Assembly: GCA_937936675.1 (NCBI GenBank)
Contig: CALDDL010000363.1
Coordinates: 1-24,879 of the forward strand
Source: an uncultured bacterium
GTDB lineage: Bacteria > Bacteroidota > Ignavibacteria > Ignavibacteriales > Melioribacteraceae
Length of the DNA stretch: 24,879 nt
Direction of reading: 5' to 3'
The notes below the pieces were generated by a model. That model had not been told where the DNA came from and made no database searches. It saw only the letters and a program-made list of their open reading frames with translations. The translations under genes and the position numbers were made by a program. Below are positions 1-9,335 of the stretch, in pieces (the first letter of the stretch is position 1; each line of letters begins with the position of its first letter).

Positions 1-2
1 CT

Positions 3-608
3 CCCGAAGACCCAAAATCTTATAATAATTATGCCGCTAATCTTGCCAAAGAAGATTCTTCTCTTTTTTATATTGATCAGCATAATAATTTAGATAATAA
101 TGAAGCACATTATATGACAACCGGACCAGAACTTTGGGAACAGATGGATGGAAATATTGATTATTTTGTTGCCGGAGTTGGAACTGGAGGTACTCTTTTC
201 GGAGTTGGTAAATTCTTAAAAGAAAAGAATCCCAATATAAAACTTATTGGCATCGATCCCTATGGCTCTGTTTTTTACGATTATTTTAAAACAAAAAAAA
301 TGATAACTCCATATAGATATAATATTGAAGGGATTGGAGATGAATTTATTTTACCGACTGCACCTCTCGAGATGATGGATGATATGCTTCAGATTGAGGA
401 TTCAAAGGCAATAGGGTGGACTAAAAAATTAGCATTTGAAGAGGCAATAATTGCCGGAGGTTCATCTGGTGGAAACGTTTGGGGAGCTGTTCAGATTGCT
501 AAACAAATTGATAGAGAAGCAAATATTGTAACACTTATTTGTGATACAGGTTACAAATATCTTACATCCATTTATAATGATGAATGGCTCAAAAAAAATA
601 ATTTATAA
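3..608 (+). CDS. Cystathionine beta-synthase / cysteine synthase family enzyme (5'-truncated)
   Basis: PLP-dependent fold-type II enzyme whose start lies left of the window; the frame is open from base 3. The visible 201 residues carry the EAHYMTTGPELWEQ segment, the GVGTGG loop that binds the PLP phosphate, the YNIEGIGDEF segment, the GGSSGGN loop and a C-terminal CDTGYKYL / NDEW block. The EGIG and NDEW blocks resemble cystathionine beta-synthase more than plain cysteine synthase, so the likely reaction is condensation of serine (or O-acetylserine) with homocysteine or sulfide in the cytoplasm. The protein ends after the catalytic domain, with no C-terminal CBS regulatory pair. It sits 11 bp before folB and is probably read through into the folate genes. 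The exact substrate cannot be decided from this part. Confidence 0.85.
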   Translation, partial: PEDPKSYNNYAANLAKEDSSLFYIDQHNNLDNNEAHYMTTGPELWEQMDGNIDYFVAGVGTGGTLFGVGKFLKEKNPNIKLIGIDPYGSVFYDYFKTKKMITPYRYNIEGIGDEFILPTAPLEMMDDMLQIEDSKAIGWTKKLAFEEAIIAGGSSGGNVWGAVQIAKQIDREANIVTLICDTGYKYLTSIYNDEWLKKNNL

Positions 609-619
609 AGTGAAAACCC

Positions 620-982
620 ATGAATATAATAAGAATTAAAAATGCTTCTTTCTATGCTTATCACGGAGCTATGAAAGAAGAACAATTTATTGGCGGTAAA
701 TTTGAAGCTGACGTTGATCTATATACAGAATTTGAAGAGGCGGCTAAGACAGATGATCTGAAGTTAACTATAAATTATGATGAAGTTTATAAATTCATCA
801 ATAAATTAGTCCATGAAAAGAAATATCATCTGATAGAAACCTTGGCTACTTTAATAGCAGACGGGATTTTAAAAAATTTTCCAAAAGTTTCTAAAATTGC
901 AGTAAGAGTAAGAAAGCATCATGTTCCCGTTGGCGGGGTTTTAGATTACGTTGAAGTAGAGGTAATTAAAGAAAATGTCTAA
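620..982 (+). CDS. folB: Dihydroneopterin aldolase
   Basis: Converts 7,8-dihydroneopterin to 6-hydroxymethyl-dihydropterin plus glycolaldehyde in tetrahydrofolate synthesis. At 120 residues it has the family's usual length. Visible hallmarks are the N-terminal FYAYHG motif, the NYDEVY segment, the YHLIETLA helix carrying the conserved Glu, and a C-terminal VRVRKHHVPVGG strand-loop. The ATG lies 11 bp after the upstream stop. The 3' end overlaps folK by 8 bp, so the two consecutive pathway steps are probably translationally coupled. Confidence 0.95.
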   Translation: MNIIRIKNASFYAYHGAMKEEQFIGGKFEADVDLYTEFEEAAKTDDLKLTINYDEVYKFINKLVHEKKYHLIETLATLIADGILKNFPKVSKIAVRVRKHHVPVGGVLDYVEVEVIKENV

Positions 983-1484
983 TACTATTTGTTATTTGGT
1001 ATTAGGGAGTAATTTAGGCGATCGCTTATCATATCTTCAAAAAGCAATTGATTTGATTGCAGAAATAAGCGAAATCCAAATTCAGAAAATATCTTCGGTT
1101 TATGAAACTCTTTCGTTTGGAGATGCTCGGCAGGATAATTACTATAATTTAGCTGTTGAAATTCTTACCACGCTTCCTCCCATTTCTTTGCTTCATAAAC
1201 TAAAAGATATTGAGAAAAGAATCGGAAGAACTAATAGAGAAAAGAAATGGTATCCTAGAGAAATAGATATTGATATTGTACTATATGGTAATGAAGTAAT
1301 TAAAACAAAAGACCTTACAATTCCACATTATGATCTTGAAAACAGAGATTTCTTTATTGTTCCTTTACTAGAACTGAATTATGATTTAATTTTTCCTAAT
1401 AATGGTCAAAAACTAGCAGATATTGATAAAAGTGTACTAAAAATTAATATTATTCGTAAATTGAGTTTTGAAATAAAATTTTAA
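975..1484 (+). CDS. folK: 2-amino-4-hydroxy-6-hydroxymethyldihydropteridine pyrophosphokinase
   Basis: Transfers pyrophosphate from ATP to 6-hydroxymethyl-dihydropterin, the step after FolB. The 169-residue protein opens with LVLGSNLGDR, has the SSVYET strand, and carries the signature WYPREIDIDIVLYG with the magnesium-binding acidic pair, followed by IPHYDLENRDFFIVPLLEL. The start overlaps the end of folB. The stop overlaps the next ATG as TAATG, consistent with a coupled operon. Confidence 0.95.
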   Translation: MSNTICYLVLGSNLGDRLSYLQKAIDLIAEISEIQIQKISSVYETLSFGDARQDNYYNLAVEILTTLPPISLLHKLKDIEKRIGRTNREKKWYPREIDIDIVLYGNEVIKTKDLTIPHYDLENRDFFIVPLLELNYDLIFPNNGQKLADIDKSVLKINIIRKLSFEIKF

Positions 1485-2140
1485 TGGATAAAGCATTGTC
1501 ATCTATAAAATATATAGCAATAGAAGGCGTAATCGGAGCGGGAAAATCCTCCTTGGCTAATTTATTAGCTTCTAAACTTGGTGCTAATCTAGTTCTTGAG
1601 GAATTTGAATTAAACCCATTTTTAGAAAAATTTTATGATGACAGAAAAAGATATGCATTCCAGACACAAATGTTTTTTTTAATAAACAGATTTAAGCAGC
1701 AGCAGCAAATAATGCAACCCAACCTTTTTTTGAATTACATAGTTTCCGATTATATTTTTGATAAGGATAGAATCTTTGCTTATCTAAACTTATCGGGAGA
1801 AGAACTTAAATTATACGAAACTATATTCCCGTTATTAGAGCGTGATATTCAAAAACCGGATTTAGTTATTTTTTTACAGTCCAGTACTGAGCGTCTGCTG
1901 CAAAACATAAAAATTAGGGATAGGAAAATTGAAAAAAGTTTATCTATAAGTTATTTAGATGAACTTTCTAATGCCTATAATTCATTTTTCTTTAAGTACA
2001 ATAAAACACCTCTTCTAATCGTTAATACTTCTGAATTTGATTTTGTTAATAATAAAGATCATTTTGATGAATTGTATAATCAAATATTTAGAGCCGACCG
2101 CGGTTTTATTGAATACTTTAATCCTGATGTAAGAGGTTAA
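1484..2140 (+). CDS. Deoxynucleoside kinase (dGK/dAK/dCK family)
   Basis: Likely phosphorylates deoxynucleosides in the salvage pathway. The 218-residue protein has a Walker A loop GVIGAGKS at residues 15-22, the EEFELNPFLEKFY substrate-site region near residue 40, a DYIFDKDRIFA segment around residue 89, and an arginine-rich lid, IKIRDRKIEK, near residue 142. Length and motif order fit bacterial deoxyadenosine/deoxyguanosine kinases, but specificity cannot be read from sequence. It directly follows folK with a TAATG overlap; this folB-folK-kinase order is, to my recollection, common in Bacteroidota relatives. Confidence 0.88.
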   Translation: MDKALSSIKYIAIEGVIGAGKSSLANLLASKLGANLVLEEFELNPFLEKFYDDRKRYAFQTQMFFLINRFKQQQQIMQPNLFLNYIVSDYIFDKDRIFAYLNLSGEELKLYETIFPLLERDIQKPDLVIFLQSSTERLLQNIKIRDRKIEKSLSISYLDELSNAYNSFFFKYNKTPLLIVNTSEFDFVNNKDHFDELYNQIFRADRGFIEYFNPDVRG

Positions 2141-2142
2141 TT

Positions 2143-2355
2143 TTGATTCGTTTTATTTTTTATTCTATCGTATTTTATTTTATAATGAAAGTCTTAAACT
2201 ATATTTTTAGAAAGCCTGCTCGAAGAAAAGGTGATGAATTTACAACGAGTGCTCCTAAAAGAGAGGATAGGGAAGTATATATTAATAAGGAAAAGATAAA
2301 CAAGAAAGATGTTATAGAAGCTGAATTTGAAGAAATAAAATCAGATAAAAAGTGA
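2143..2355 (+). CDS. Small single-span membrane protein
   Basis: A 70-residue protein with one N-terminal hydrophobic segment (about residues 3-21) followed by a basic RKPARRKG stretch and an acidic, charged tail containing VIEAEFEEIK. The start is TTG, two bases after the kinase stop; an ATG 14 codons in would cut the membrane segment, so TTG is preferred. The stop overlaps the GTG of the next gene. The position between kinase and glycosyltransferase genes and the tail resemble small conserved hypothetical proteins of this bacterial group, but I do not recognise a function. Confidence 0.65.
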   Translation: MIRFIFYSIVFYFIMKVLNYIFRKPARRKGDEFTTSAPKREDREVYINKEKINKKDVIEAEFEEIKSDKK

Positions 2356-4331
2356 AGTTAAATCTTTTCAATAAAATAGCGGTCTCATTTCTCCGGAATA
2401 TCTTTGGCTTAAAGGAACGTTTTGATTATCAATTACCTCAATTAAAAAAAGTTTTAATTATACGTCAACATAATCAGTTTGGTGATATGTTGGCTACTAT
2501 TCCTCTCTTTAGAGCAATTAAAGAAAAATATCCGGAATGTTCAATAACACTAATTGCTAGTCCCGAAAATCACTATGCGGTTGAGAAAAACGAATTGCTT
2601 GAAAAAGTTTATCAATTCGACAAACGAAAATTATTTTATTCACTTAATTATGCAAAAGAATTAAAGAATTTATTGAAGCAGGATTGGGATGTTATAATAG
2701 TCCCTTTTACGGTCGCTATTTCAAAAACAAGCTGCATACTAGCGGGATTAGCTAATTCATCGATTAAGATTGGATTACGAAATCTTAATGGAATGCATAA
2801 TGATTATAATTTCGTATTTAACTATCGTTTTGATCTGGATTGGAAAAAGCATCCCGATTCACATGTTTCAGATTTTATTCAAGAATTAGTACGTCCATTC
2901 GGAATTTCAACTAAAAATTTTAAGTCTTTAGTCTCATTCGATAATCACGATCTATCCGTTGCACAAAGTTTCTTAAATGCTAATTTTGGTAATAGTAAAA
3001 AATTAATTGTAGGCTTACATGTTGGAGCCGGGAAACCCCCAAATAGATGGTCATTAGACAACTTCATTTTTATAATTAATTATTTAAAAAATAATTTCGA
3101 TGCTAGAATTTATTTAACGGGTAGCAAAAGCGATTCTGAAGAACTAAATTATATTAAAAATAATATAACTAAAGATATTGGTTATTATCTAAATCACTCG
3201 ATACCTGAACTAGCTGCATTAATTTCAGAATCTGATTTATTTATTACAAACGATACTGGAGTGATGCATGTAGCAGGAGCTTGTGAGGTTTCACAAATTT
3301 CTTTATTTGGTCCAACAAATCCCTTTAATTGGGCTCCTTTAGGAAATAAGAAATATTTCTTGAGGAAATCTGATTTAATTGATGATATAAAGGTGGAAGA
3401 AGTAATTAGTCTTATTGCTCGATTGCTCTCCGATAAATATTTCGCTGCCTTGGACCTTGGCACTAATTCTTTCCATTTAACAATTGTTAAAAAAAAATCG
3501 AACGGACAATTAGAAATAATTTATGATGCAAAAGAGTACGTGCGTCTTGGTGAATCAGTTTTTAAGAATGGATTAATTATTTCCGAAGATAAAATTGTTG
3601 AGTCAAAAAATGCCGTTAAAACATTTTACGAAATCATAAAATCTTATGATGCTAATTACAAGATTATTGCTACAAGCGCAGTAAGAGACTCAATAAATGG
3701 AGAAGAGTTTATTTCTATAATTAGTAAAGAAATAAATTCTCAAATAGAAATTATTGATGGAAATAGAGAATCATATTTAATCTATCAAGGAGTACAAGAT
3801 TCTCTAAAATCGGATAAAAAATATTTAATTATTGATCTTGGAGGCGGGAGTACTGAATTTATAATTGCCGATAGTGAAAAAGTCTATTTCTCTAAAAGTA
3901 TTAATATCGGTGTCATTCGATTAATGAAAAAGTTTTTCCCCGATTACGAAATCACTATTGAGAATGTGAAGGCAGCAGAAGAATTTATTAAAGATTCTTT
4001 TAGTAGTTTGATTTCGAAATTAAGTGAAGTTGGCTTTGATGCTGTTATAGGTGTTTCCGGTACTTTTATTTCGATTAATAAATTTATTAATTCAAACGGA
4101 AAAATTGAAAAGGAAAAATTTAAGGAATATAAAAATCTTTTATTGTCGAAAAAGAGAGTGGAAGATAGAAAAGAATTAGAACGCTTAGAGCCGGAACGTG
4201 CTGATATTATTCCAGCGGGGTTTTTAATTATTGAAAATATCTTTCAATCTCTTAAAATAGATTCAATTGCAATATCCTATAAATCAATCAGAGACGGTTT
4301 AATAAGTGAATTAATTTCTACAAATAAATAA
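2352..4331 (+). CDS. Glycosyltransferase family 9 / Ppx-GppA phosphatase fusion
   Basis: One 659-residue frame holds two enzymes. Residues 1-358 form a GT9 heptosyltransferase-like domain: VLIIRQHNQFGDMLATIP at the N-terminus, GLHVGAGKPPNRW in the middle, then ITNDTGVMHVAGA and LFGPTNPFNWAP, expected to act on lipopolysaccharide or other cell-surface glycan. Residues 362-659 form a Ppx/GppA domain beginning AALDLGTNSFH, with LGGGSTEF at 496-503 and a late RADIIPAG motif, expected to hydrolyse polyphosphate or pppGpp. The second domain starts exactly where a free Ppx would start, with almost no linker. Start is GTG, overlapping the preceding stop as GTGA. The fusion may be real, or may come from loss of a stop/start by a small indel; the frame itself is uninterrupted. 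Confidence 0.85.
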   Translation: MKLNLFNKIAVSFLRNIFGLKERFDYQLPQLKKVLIIRQHNQFGDMLATIPLFRAIKEKYPECSITLIASPENHYAVEKNELLEKVYQFDKRKLFYSLNYAKELKNLLKQDWDVIIVPFTVAISKTSCILAGLANSSIKIGLRNLNGMHNDYNFVFNYRFDLDWKKHPDSHVSDFIQELVRPFGISTKNFKSLVSFDNHDLSVAQSFLNANFGNSKKLIVGLHVGAGKPPNRWSLDNFIFIINYLKNNFDARIYLTGSKSDSEELNYIKNNITKDIGYYLNHSIPELAALISESDLFITNDTGVMHVAGACEVSQISLFGPTNPFNWAPLGNKKYFLRKSDLIDDIKVEEVISLIARLLSDKYFAALDLGTNSFHLTIVKKKSNGQLEIIYDAKEYVRLGESVFKNGLIISEDKIVESKNAVKTFYEIIKSYDANYKIIATSAVRDSINGEEFISIISKEINSQIEIIDGNRESYLIYQGVQDSLKSDKKYLIIDLGGGSTEFIIADSEKVYFSKSINIGVIRLMKKFFPDYEITIENVKAAEEFIKDSFSSLISKLSEVGFDAVIGVSGTFISINKFINSNGKIEKEKFKEYKNLLLSKKRVEDRKELERLEPERADIIPAGFLIIENIFQSLKIDSIAISYKSIRDGLISELISTNK

Positions 4332-4335
4332 CTAT

Positions 4336-4367
4336 TTTGCATTTATTAAATGGCGTCTTTATATTTG
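4336..4367 (+). promoter_or_regulatory. Candidate Bacteroidota-type promoter of asnS
   Basis: TTTG at 4336-4339, a 20-bp spacer, and TATATTTG at 4360-4367 match the TTTG / TAnnTTTG (-33/-7) pattern known from Bacteroidota. Transcription would begin near 4374, leaving a 5' leader of about 26 nt before the asnS ATG. No convincing Shine-Dalgarno sequence is seen there, which is usual in that group. Confidence 0.5.
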
Positions 4368-4399
4368 ACCTTTATTAATTATCCCAAAACAACCATAAT

Positions 4400-5698
4400 A
4401 TGAAACCAGAAACCTATATTAATCAGTTAGAAAATTTTGTAGATCAGCAAGTTACATTAAAAGGCTGGTTATATAACAAAAGATCAAGCGGTAAAATTAA
4501 ATTTTTAATTATCAGAGATGGCTCCGGCTATTGCCAATGTGTAGTATTTAAAGGTAATGTATCCGAAGAAGTTTTTGAATTAGCCGATAAACTTACTCAA
4601 GAATCATCATTTGAAATTACCGGTAAAGTAAAAAAAGAACCTCGCTCTGTTGGCGGCTATGAATTAGATGCTACCGATCTTAAAGTAATTGCTCTTTCTC
4701 AAGAATATCCGATTACACCTAAAGAGCATGGAATAGAATTTTTAATTGATAACCGTCATCTTTGGATTAGATCAAAAAGGCAAGTTGCTATCTTAAAAAT
4801 TAGGCATAGAATTATAAAAGCGATTAGAGACTTTTTTGATAATAAAGATTTTACTTTATTTGATCCGCCGATTATTACACCAAATGCGTGCGAAGGAACT
4901 TCCACTTTATTTGAAATGGATTATTTTGATCTCGGGAAAGCATATCTTACACAGTCGGGACAGCTATATGCCGAAGCAGGGGCATTGGCACTTGGGAAAA
5001 TCTATACCTTTGGGCCAACTTTTAGAGCAGAAAAATCTAAGACTAGAAGACACCTTACCGAATTTTGGATGGTGGAGCCCGAAGCTGCTTTTTATGACCT
5101 TGAAGATAATATGAATCTTGCAGAAGAATTTTTAGAATATATTGTTCAATCGGTACTAAAAGACAGGATGCAGGAACTAATTGAACTCGAAAGAGACGTA
5201 ACAAAATTAGAGAACATCAAACGCCCATTTCCAAGAATATCTTATGATGAAGCTGTGGAAGTACTTAAAAAGAAAGGTGTAGATTTTAGGTGGGGCGATG
5301 ATTTCGGTGCCGCTGATGAAACTTTAATCGCAGAAGATTATGATAGACCGGTAATGGTTCATAGATATCCATCTGAAGTAAAAGCATTCTATATGAAACG
5401 CGATCCGGAAAATCCGAAAGTGGCTCTTGCTGTTGACGTTTTAGCACCTGAAGGTTACGGTGAAATTATTGGCGGAAGCCAGAGGGAAGATAATTTAGAC
5501 CTCCTTTTAGAGAGAATTAAGGAACATAATCTTCCTCAGAATTTCTTTGAATGGTATTTAGACCTAAGAAGATTTGGTTCCGTGCCTCATTCAGGATTTG
5601 GACTCGGACTAGAAAGAACAGTCAGTTGGATTTGTGGTCTTGAACATTTAAGAGAAGCCATACCTTTTCCAAGAATGATTTATCGAAATACTCCATAA
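4400..5698 (+). CDS. asnS: Asparaginyl-tRNA synthetase
   Basis: Class IIb aminoacyl-tRNA synthetase that charges tRNA-Asn. The 432 residues give an N-terminal OB-fold anticodon domain (LKGWLYNKRSSGKIKFLIIRDG, residues about 18-40) and a catalytic core with FRAEKSKTRRHLTEFWMVEPE (motif 2, starting at residue 208) and GLGLERT (motif 3, around residue 402). The TRRHLTEFWMVEPE form and the PRMIYRNTP ending point to AsnS rather than AspS. It stands alone, preceded by its own candidate promoter and followed by a hairpin terminator. Confidence 0.96.
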   Translation: MKPETYINQLENFVDQQVTLKGWLYNKRSSGKIKFLIIRDGSGYCQCVVFKGNVSEEVFELADKLTQESSFEITGKVKKEPRSVGGYELDATDLKVIALSQEYPITPKEHGIEFLIDNRHLWIRSKRQVAILKIRHRIIKAIRDFFDNKDFTLFDPPIITPNACEGTSTLFEMDYFDLGKAYLTQSGQLYAEAGALALGKIYTFGPTFRAEKSKTRRHLTEFWMVEPEAAFYDLEDNMNLAEEFLEYIVQSVLKDRMQELIELERDVTKLENIKRPFPRISYDEAVEVLKKKGVDFRWGDDFGAADETLIAEDYDRPVMVHRYPSEVKAFYMKRDPENPKVALAVDVLAPEGYGEIIGGSQREDNLDLLLERIKEHNLPQNFFEWYLDLRRFGSVPHSGFGLGLERTVSWICGLEHLREAIPFPRMIYRNTP

Positions 5699-5719
5699 TT
5701 TTCTTAAATAGTAAAATTA

Positions 5720-5750
5720 AAGCCGTCCCATTTTATGAGGCGGCTTTTTT
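5720..5750 (+). terminator. Rho-independent terminator after asnS
   Basis: An 8-bp stem (AAGCCGTC at 5720-5727 with GGCGGCTT at 5739-5746, one G-U pair), an 11-nt loop and a run of T's, 22 bp after the asnS stop. Confidence 0.88.
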
Positions 5751-5863
5751 ATTTTATTTGAATCATAAAAATTATTATACTTAATTCTGATTATTAAGGA
5801 ACTTTTATTCATTTTTTCCAATTTATTATAGTAATAACAAAAATTGTTTTATAATCACAAAAA

Positions 5864-7255
5864 ATGGTGGACATGGTTAAGAAAATTTTTATGGTATTTA
5901 TAACATTATTGATTTCGGTGTATGATATATCTGCTTTATCTCCGGGAGGGGCAGCTACTGAATTGCCTAGTATTTATATGGTGATTCCTTTTATACTATT
6001 ATTATCCTTAATTGCAATGGGTCCTTTATTATTCCATCATTTTTGGGAAAAATATTATCCCGTTATATCCATTATACTCGGTGCCGGGACGGTACTATAT
6101 TATATGATAATACTAAATGATTATGGTACCTTGATTCATACCTTGGCAGAATATATCTCATTTATAGCAATTTTGGCTTCACTTTTTGTTGCATCGGGAG
6201 GTATTCTAATCAATGTTGATAAAAAAGCAACTCCACTAGTAAATGTATTAATTTTACTTTTTGGCGGAGTTATAGCCAATTTTATTGGTACAACCGGAGC
6301 ATCAATGCTCTTGATACGTCCTTTTATTAAAATTAATAAAGATCGAATCAGACCCTTTCATTTAGTCTTTTTTATTTTCATCATAAGTAATATTGGCGGA
6401 GCGCTTACGCCAATCGGAGATCCTCCGCTCTTCTTAGGATTTCTTCGTGGTGTTCAATTCTTTTGGGTAATCGGTCAAGTGTGGTATGTATGGATACCAA
6501 CTATCTTTTTACTTCTTACCATTTTTTATGTTATTGATTCAAGAAATTTTTCTTCTCTTAAAGATGAGAATGAATACAGTGGTAAGATCGAAATTAAAGG
6601 ATTAAAGAATATTCTCTTTTTAATTATTATACTTATTTCTGTTTTTATCGATCCAAATATTCTATCATGGGTACCGAATTTATATCCAATTCCTTTTGGC
6701 ATAAGAGAAATAATAATGTTTAGTGTTGTATATCTATCATATAAAATGGCAGACAAAGAGATTTTAAAAAAGAATGATTTTAATTTTGAACCTGTAAAAG
6801 AAGTTTCATATTTATTTATTGGTATATTCGCAACAATGATTCCCGCGTTGCAACTTATTGGAAACCAAGCAAGCGTTTATGGCGATAAATTAAATCCGGG
6901 AATATTTTATTGGGCAACGGGTATTTTATCAGCCTTTTTGGACAATGCTCCTACCTACTTAAATTTCCTTAGTGCATCTCTAGGAAAATATGGATTAGAC
7001 GTAAATCAACCGGAGCAAGTATTACAATTTCAAAATATGTATCCAATCTATTTGCAGGCAATTTCTATTGCTGCGGTATTTTTTGGTGCTATGACATATA
7101 TAGGCAATGGTCCTAATTTTATGGTGAAATCTATCTGTGAAAAATCCGGCATTAAAATGCCTAGTTTTTTTGGGTTGTTATTTAAATACTCTATTCCAAT
7201 TTTATTGCCTATTTTTACATTAATTTGGTTAATAATGTATTTCGGAAAGGTTTAA
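5864..7255 (+). CDS. nhaD: NhaD-type Na+/H+ antiporter
   Basis: Integral inner-membrane protein of 463 residues with about 11-12 hydrophobic segments, in the ion-transporter (NhaD/ArsB/citrate) superfamily. The segment ANFIGTTGASMLLIRP followed by NIGGALTPIGDPPLF (from residue 176) is typical of NhaD sodium:proton antiporters, which exchange external protons for cytoplasmic sodium. A second half-repeat carries FLDNAPTYLNFL near residue 362 and GAMTYIGNGPNFMVK near residue 409. An N-terminal hydrophobic stretch may be a cleaved signal or extra helix. A second in-frame ATG lies 9 bp downstream, so the start could be 5873. The next gene begins 13 bp after the stop. Confidence 0.85.
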   Translation: MVDMVKKIFMVFITLLISVYDISALSPGGAATELPSIYMVIPFILLLSLIAMGPLLFHHFWEKYYPVISIILGAGTVLYYMIILNDYGTLIHTLAEYISFIAILASLFVASGGILINVDKKATPLVNVLILLFGGVIANFIGTTGASMLLIRPFIKINKDRIRPFHLVFFIFIISNIGGALTPIGDPPLFLGFLRGVQFFWVIGQVWYVWIPTIFLLLTIFYVIDSRNFSSLKDENEYSGKIEIKGLKNILFLIIILISVFIDPNILSWVPNLYPIPFGIREIIMFSVVYLSYKMADKEILKKNDFNFEPVKEVSYLFIGIFATMIPALQLIGNQASVYGDKLNPGIFYWATGILSAFLDNAPTYLNFLSASLGKYGLDVNQPEQVLQFQNMYPIYLQAISIAAVFFGAMTYIGNGPNFMVKSICEKSGIKMPSFFGLLFKYSIPILLPIFTLIWLIMYFGKV

Positions 7256-7268
7256 TAATGGAGAGATT

Positions 7269-8828
7269 ATGATTCCTCTTTATTCTTCAGAACAGATAAG
7301 ATTATTAGATAATTATGCTATTCAAAAAGAAAAGATGCCTTCCATTATATTAATGGAAAACGCAGCTATTAATATCTTTAGGATTCTTGATAAGAAATTA
7401 GATTTAACGAAGATAAATAGTACTTTAATCTTATGTGGGAAAGGTAATAATGCAGGGGATGGTTTTGCGCTAGCACGACATCTGGTCAATAATGATAATT
7501 CAGTTTTTCTTTTATTAACGGCAACGGAAAAAGAATATTCACCTGATGCAAAAATGAATTATGATATTTGTAAACAGATTGCTCGGAATAGTAAAAAATT
7601 AAAGATCATCAAATATAAAAATGCAGCCTCAATAGATTCTATTGGAAAGATTGATTTGATAATTGATGCGGTTCTTGGAACGGGATTTAAAGGAAATTTA
7701 GATAAGCAAAATAAAAATATAATCGAGCAAGCCAATAATATAGATGCTTTAAGAGTGGCAATTGATTCACCGACCGGATTAAATCTTTTAAAGTCAACAG
7801 GGAAAATGATTTTTAATGCGCATTTTACTATTACTCTTGGAGGGTTAAAAAGTGGACTTTTTTATGGAAAAGGATATGCATATTCCGGAGAAATTTCACT
7901 TGGTTCTATTGGTATTAGAGATTCAATATTATTAAATAAGAAGACAGATACTTTTCTATTAGATAATGAAGATGCTTTAGAAGGACTCCCTAAAAAAAAT
8001 AGAACTTCACATAAATATAGTGCGGGAAAAGTATTGGTAGTTGCCGGTTCAGCTAAATATGTCGGTGCTGCCATTTTAACTTCAAATGCTGTTTTTAATT
8101 CAGGAGCAGGTGCTTGCTACTTAGCCATACCGGACTCAATGAAATCTGTTTTTCAAACCAAATCTCTCTCAGTAGTTGCAGCTCCTTATGATGACTTCAA
8201 TAAAAAACATTTAATAAAAAATGCGATAAAAGATATTAATGAAATAGCAAATAAATGTGATGTTATTGCGATTGGTCCCGGACTTGGAAGGGAAGAAGAA
8301 ACTTTGAATGAAATTGCAACGATAATTAAAAAATATAATAAAAAATTTGTTTTAGACGCTGATGCATTAGCTCTTTTTAATGATGGCAATTATAAAAAGC
8401 ACAACTTACAAAATGCGGTTCTTACACCTCACCATGGAGAATTTGCTTCAATGCTTGGAATTCAGGTAGATGAATTAGAAACTGATCTTTTAGGATATGG
8501 ATTACGTTTTATAAGAGAGACAAAAGCTTATCTAGTATTAAAAGGGGCACCTACAATTATTTTCTCACCCGAGGGAGAAATTTTTATTAATTCTACCGGA
8601 AATAGCGGAATGTCGAAGTTTGGTTCAGGAGATGTTCTAACAGGGATAATTGCAGGGTTTTTAGCTCAATCGAAAGAAATAAAAACATCGTTGATTTCCG
8701 CAGTGTATTTACATAGTCTTTCGGCAGATTTATTATTAGAAAATCGTACTGAATTTAGTATCTTACCTGCTCAAATTTCTAATAATTTACCTAATGCAAT
8801 AAAATATGTCAGAAAACAAAATTTATAA
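7269..8828 (+). CDS. nnr: Bifunctional NAD(P)H-hydrate epimerase / ADP-dependent dehydratase
   Basis: Repairs damaged NAD(P)HX: the N-terminal YjeF domain (residues about 1-215) epimerises the R and S forms and the C-terminal ribokinase-like domain (about 230-510) dehydrates the S form using ADP. Visible motifs are GKGNNAGDGFALARH at residues 57-71 and DSPTGL in the epimerase half, and GPGLGRE at 336-342, KGAPTII and GSGDVLTGIIAG from 452 in the dehydratase half. At 519 residues it has the normal length of the fused enzyme. GGAGAG lies just before the ATG. The 3' end overlaps the VanZ-like gene by 23 bp. Confidence 0.94.
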   Translation: MIPLYSSEQIRLLDNYAIQKEKMPSIILMENAAINIFRILDKKLDLTKINSTLILCGKGNNAGDGFALARHLVNNDNSVFLLLTATEKEYSPDAKMNYDICKQIARNSKKLKIIKYKNAASIDSIGKIDLIIDAVLGTGFKGNLDKQNKNIIEQANNIDALRVAIDSPTGLNLLKSTGKMIFNAHFTITLGGLKSGLFYGKGYAYSGEISLGSIGIRDSILLNKKTDTFLLDNEDALEGLPKKNRTSHKYSAGKVLVVAGSAKYVGAAILTSNAVFNSGAGACYLAIPDSMKSVFQTKSLSVVAAPYDDFNKKHLIKNAIKDINEIANKCDVIAIGPGLGREEETLNEIATIIKKYNKKFVLDADALALFNDGNYKKHNLQNAVLTPHHGEFASMLGIQVDELETDLLGYGLRFIRETKAYLVLKGAPTIIFSPEGEIFINSTGNSGMSKFGSGDVLTGIIAGFLAQSKEIKTSLISAVYLHSLSADLLLENRTEFSILPAQISNNLPNAIKYVRKQNL

Positions 8829-9216
8829 ATTCTTATATAATAAAAAATATTTAGTAGTATCGGCTTTAGTAACGTATTGGCTTGTTTTAATAGTAGGTAC
8901 AAGCTTGCCTTCAACATCACTTCCGTCTTTCAAAGTTGGCGATAAAGTTATTCATTTTATTGCTTATTTTGGTCTTGGTTTATTGTTTGCTACATATAGA
9001 TTGATTTATTTCAAAAATATAAAACAAAATATTATTTTTGTAATATTACTAATAGCCGCTTATGCTTTGATCGATGAAGTGCATCAAATATTTATTCCGG
9101 GAAGATATTGTGAGCTATTTGATTTCCTTGCAGACGTAACTGGTGGGGCTATTGGCTTGGGGCTTGCCTACTTAATTCTCATTAAAAAATGGGGCAAAAC
9201 AGTAGTACAAAAATAA
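8806..9216 (+). CDS. VanZ-like membrane protein
   Basis: A 136-residue protein with about four hydrophobic segments and the VanZ-family core IDEVHQIFIPGRYCELFDFLADVTGGAIG (residues about 84-112, with the conserved DE-Q-PGR-D-D pattern). VanZ was named for teicoplanin resistance, but most homologues, including short free-standing ones like this, have no known function. The ATG lies inside the end of the preceding gene in another frame, so translation is probably coupled to it. Confidence 0.85.
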   Translation: MSENKIYKFLYNKKYLVVSALVTYWLVLIVGTSLPSTSLPSFKVGDKVIHFIAYFGLGLLFATYRLIYFKNIKQNIIFVILLIAAYALIDEVHQIFIPGRYCELFDFLADVTGGAIGLGLAYLILIKKWGKTVVQK

Positions 9217-9335
9217 TGGTACTATATATTTCGGAACTATTATTAAAAAATGATGTAAAAAAAGTAATTAGAAGTTGACAAAGCGGTATTCTATAATTAA
9301 TTTACGAAAGTTTATTTGTAGGCATTGGAGGAAAA

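Noticed and set aside
5850..5855. TATAAT upstream of nhaD as a -10 box
   Set aside because: It lies only 8 bp before the ATG with no matching -35 element.
9275..9297. TTGACA followed by TATAAT upstream of tonB
   Set aside because: The spacer is only 11 bp, too short for a sigma-70-type promoter, and the lineage seems to use a different pattern.
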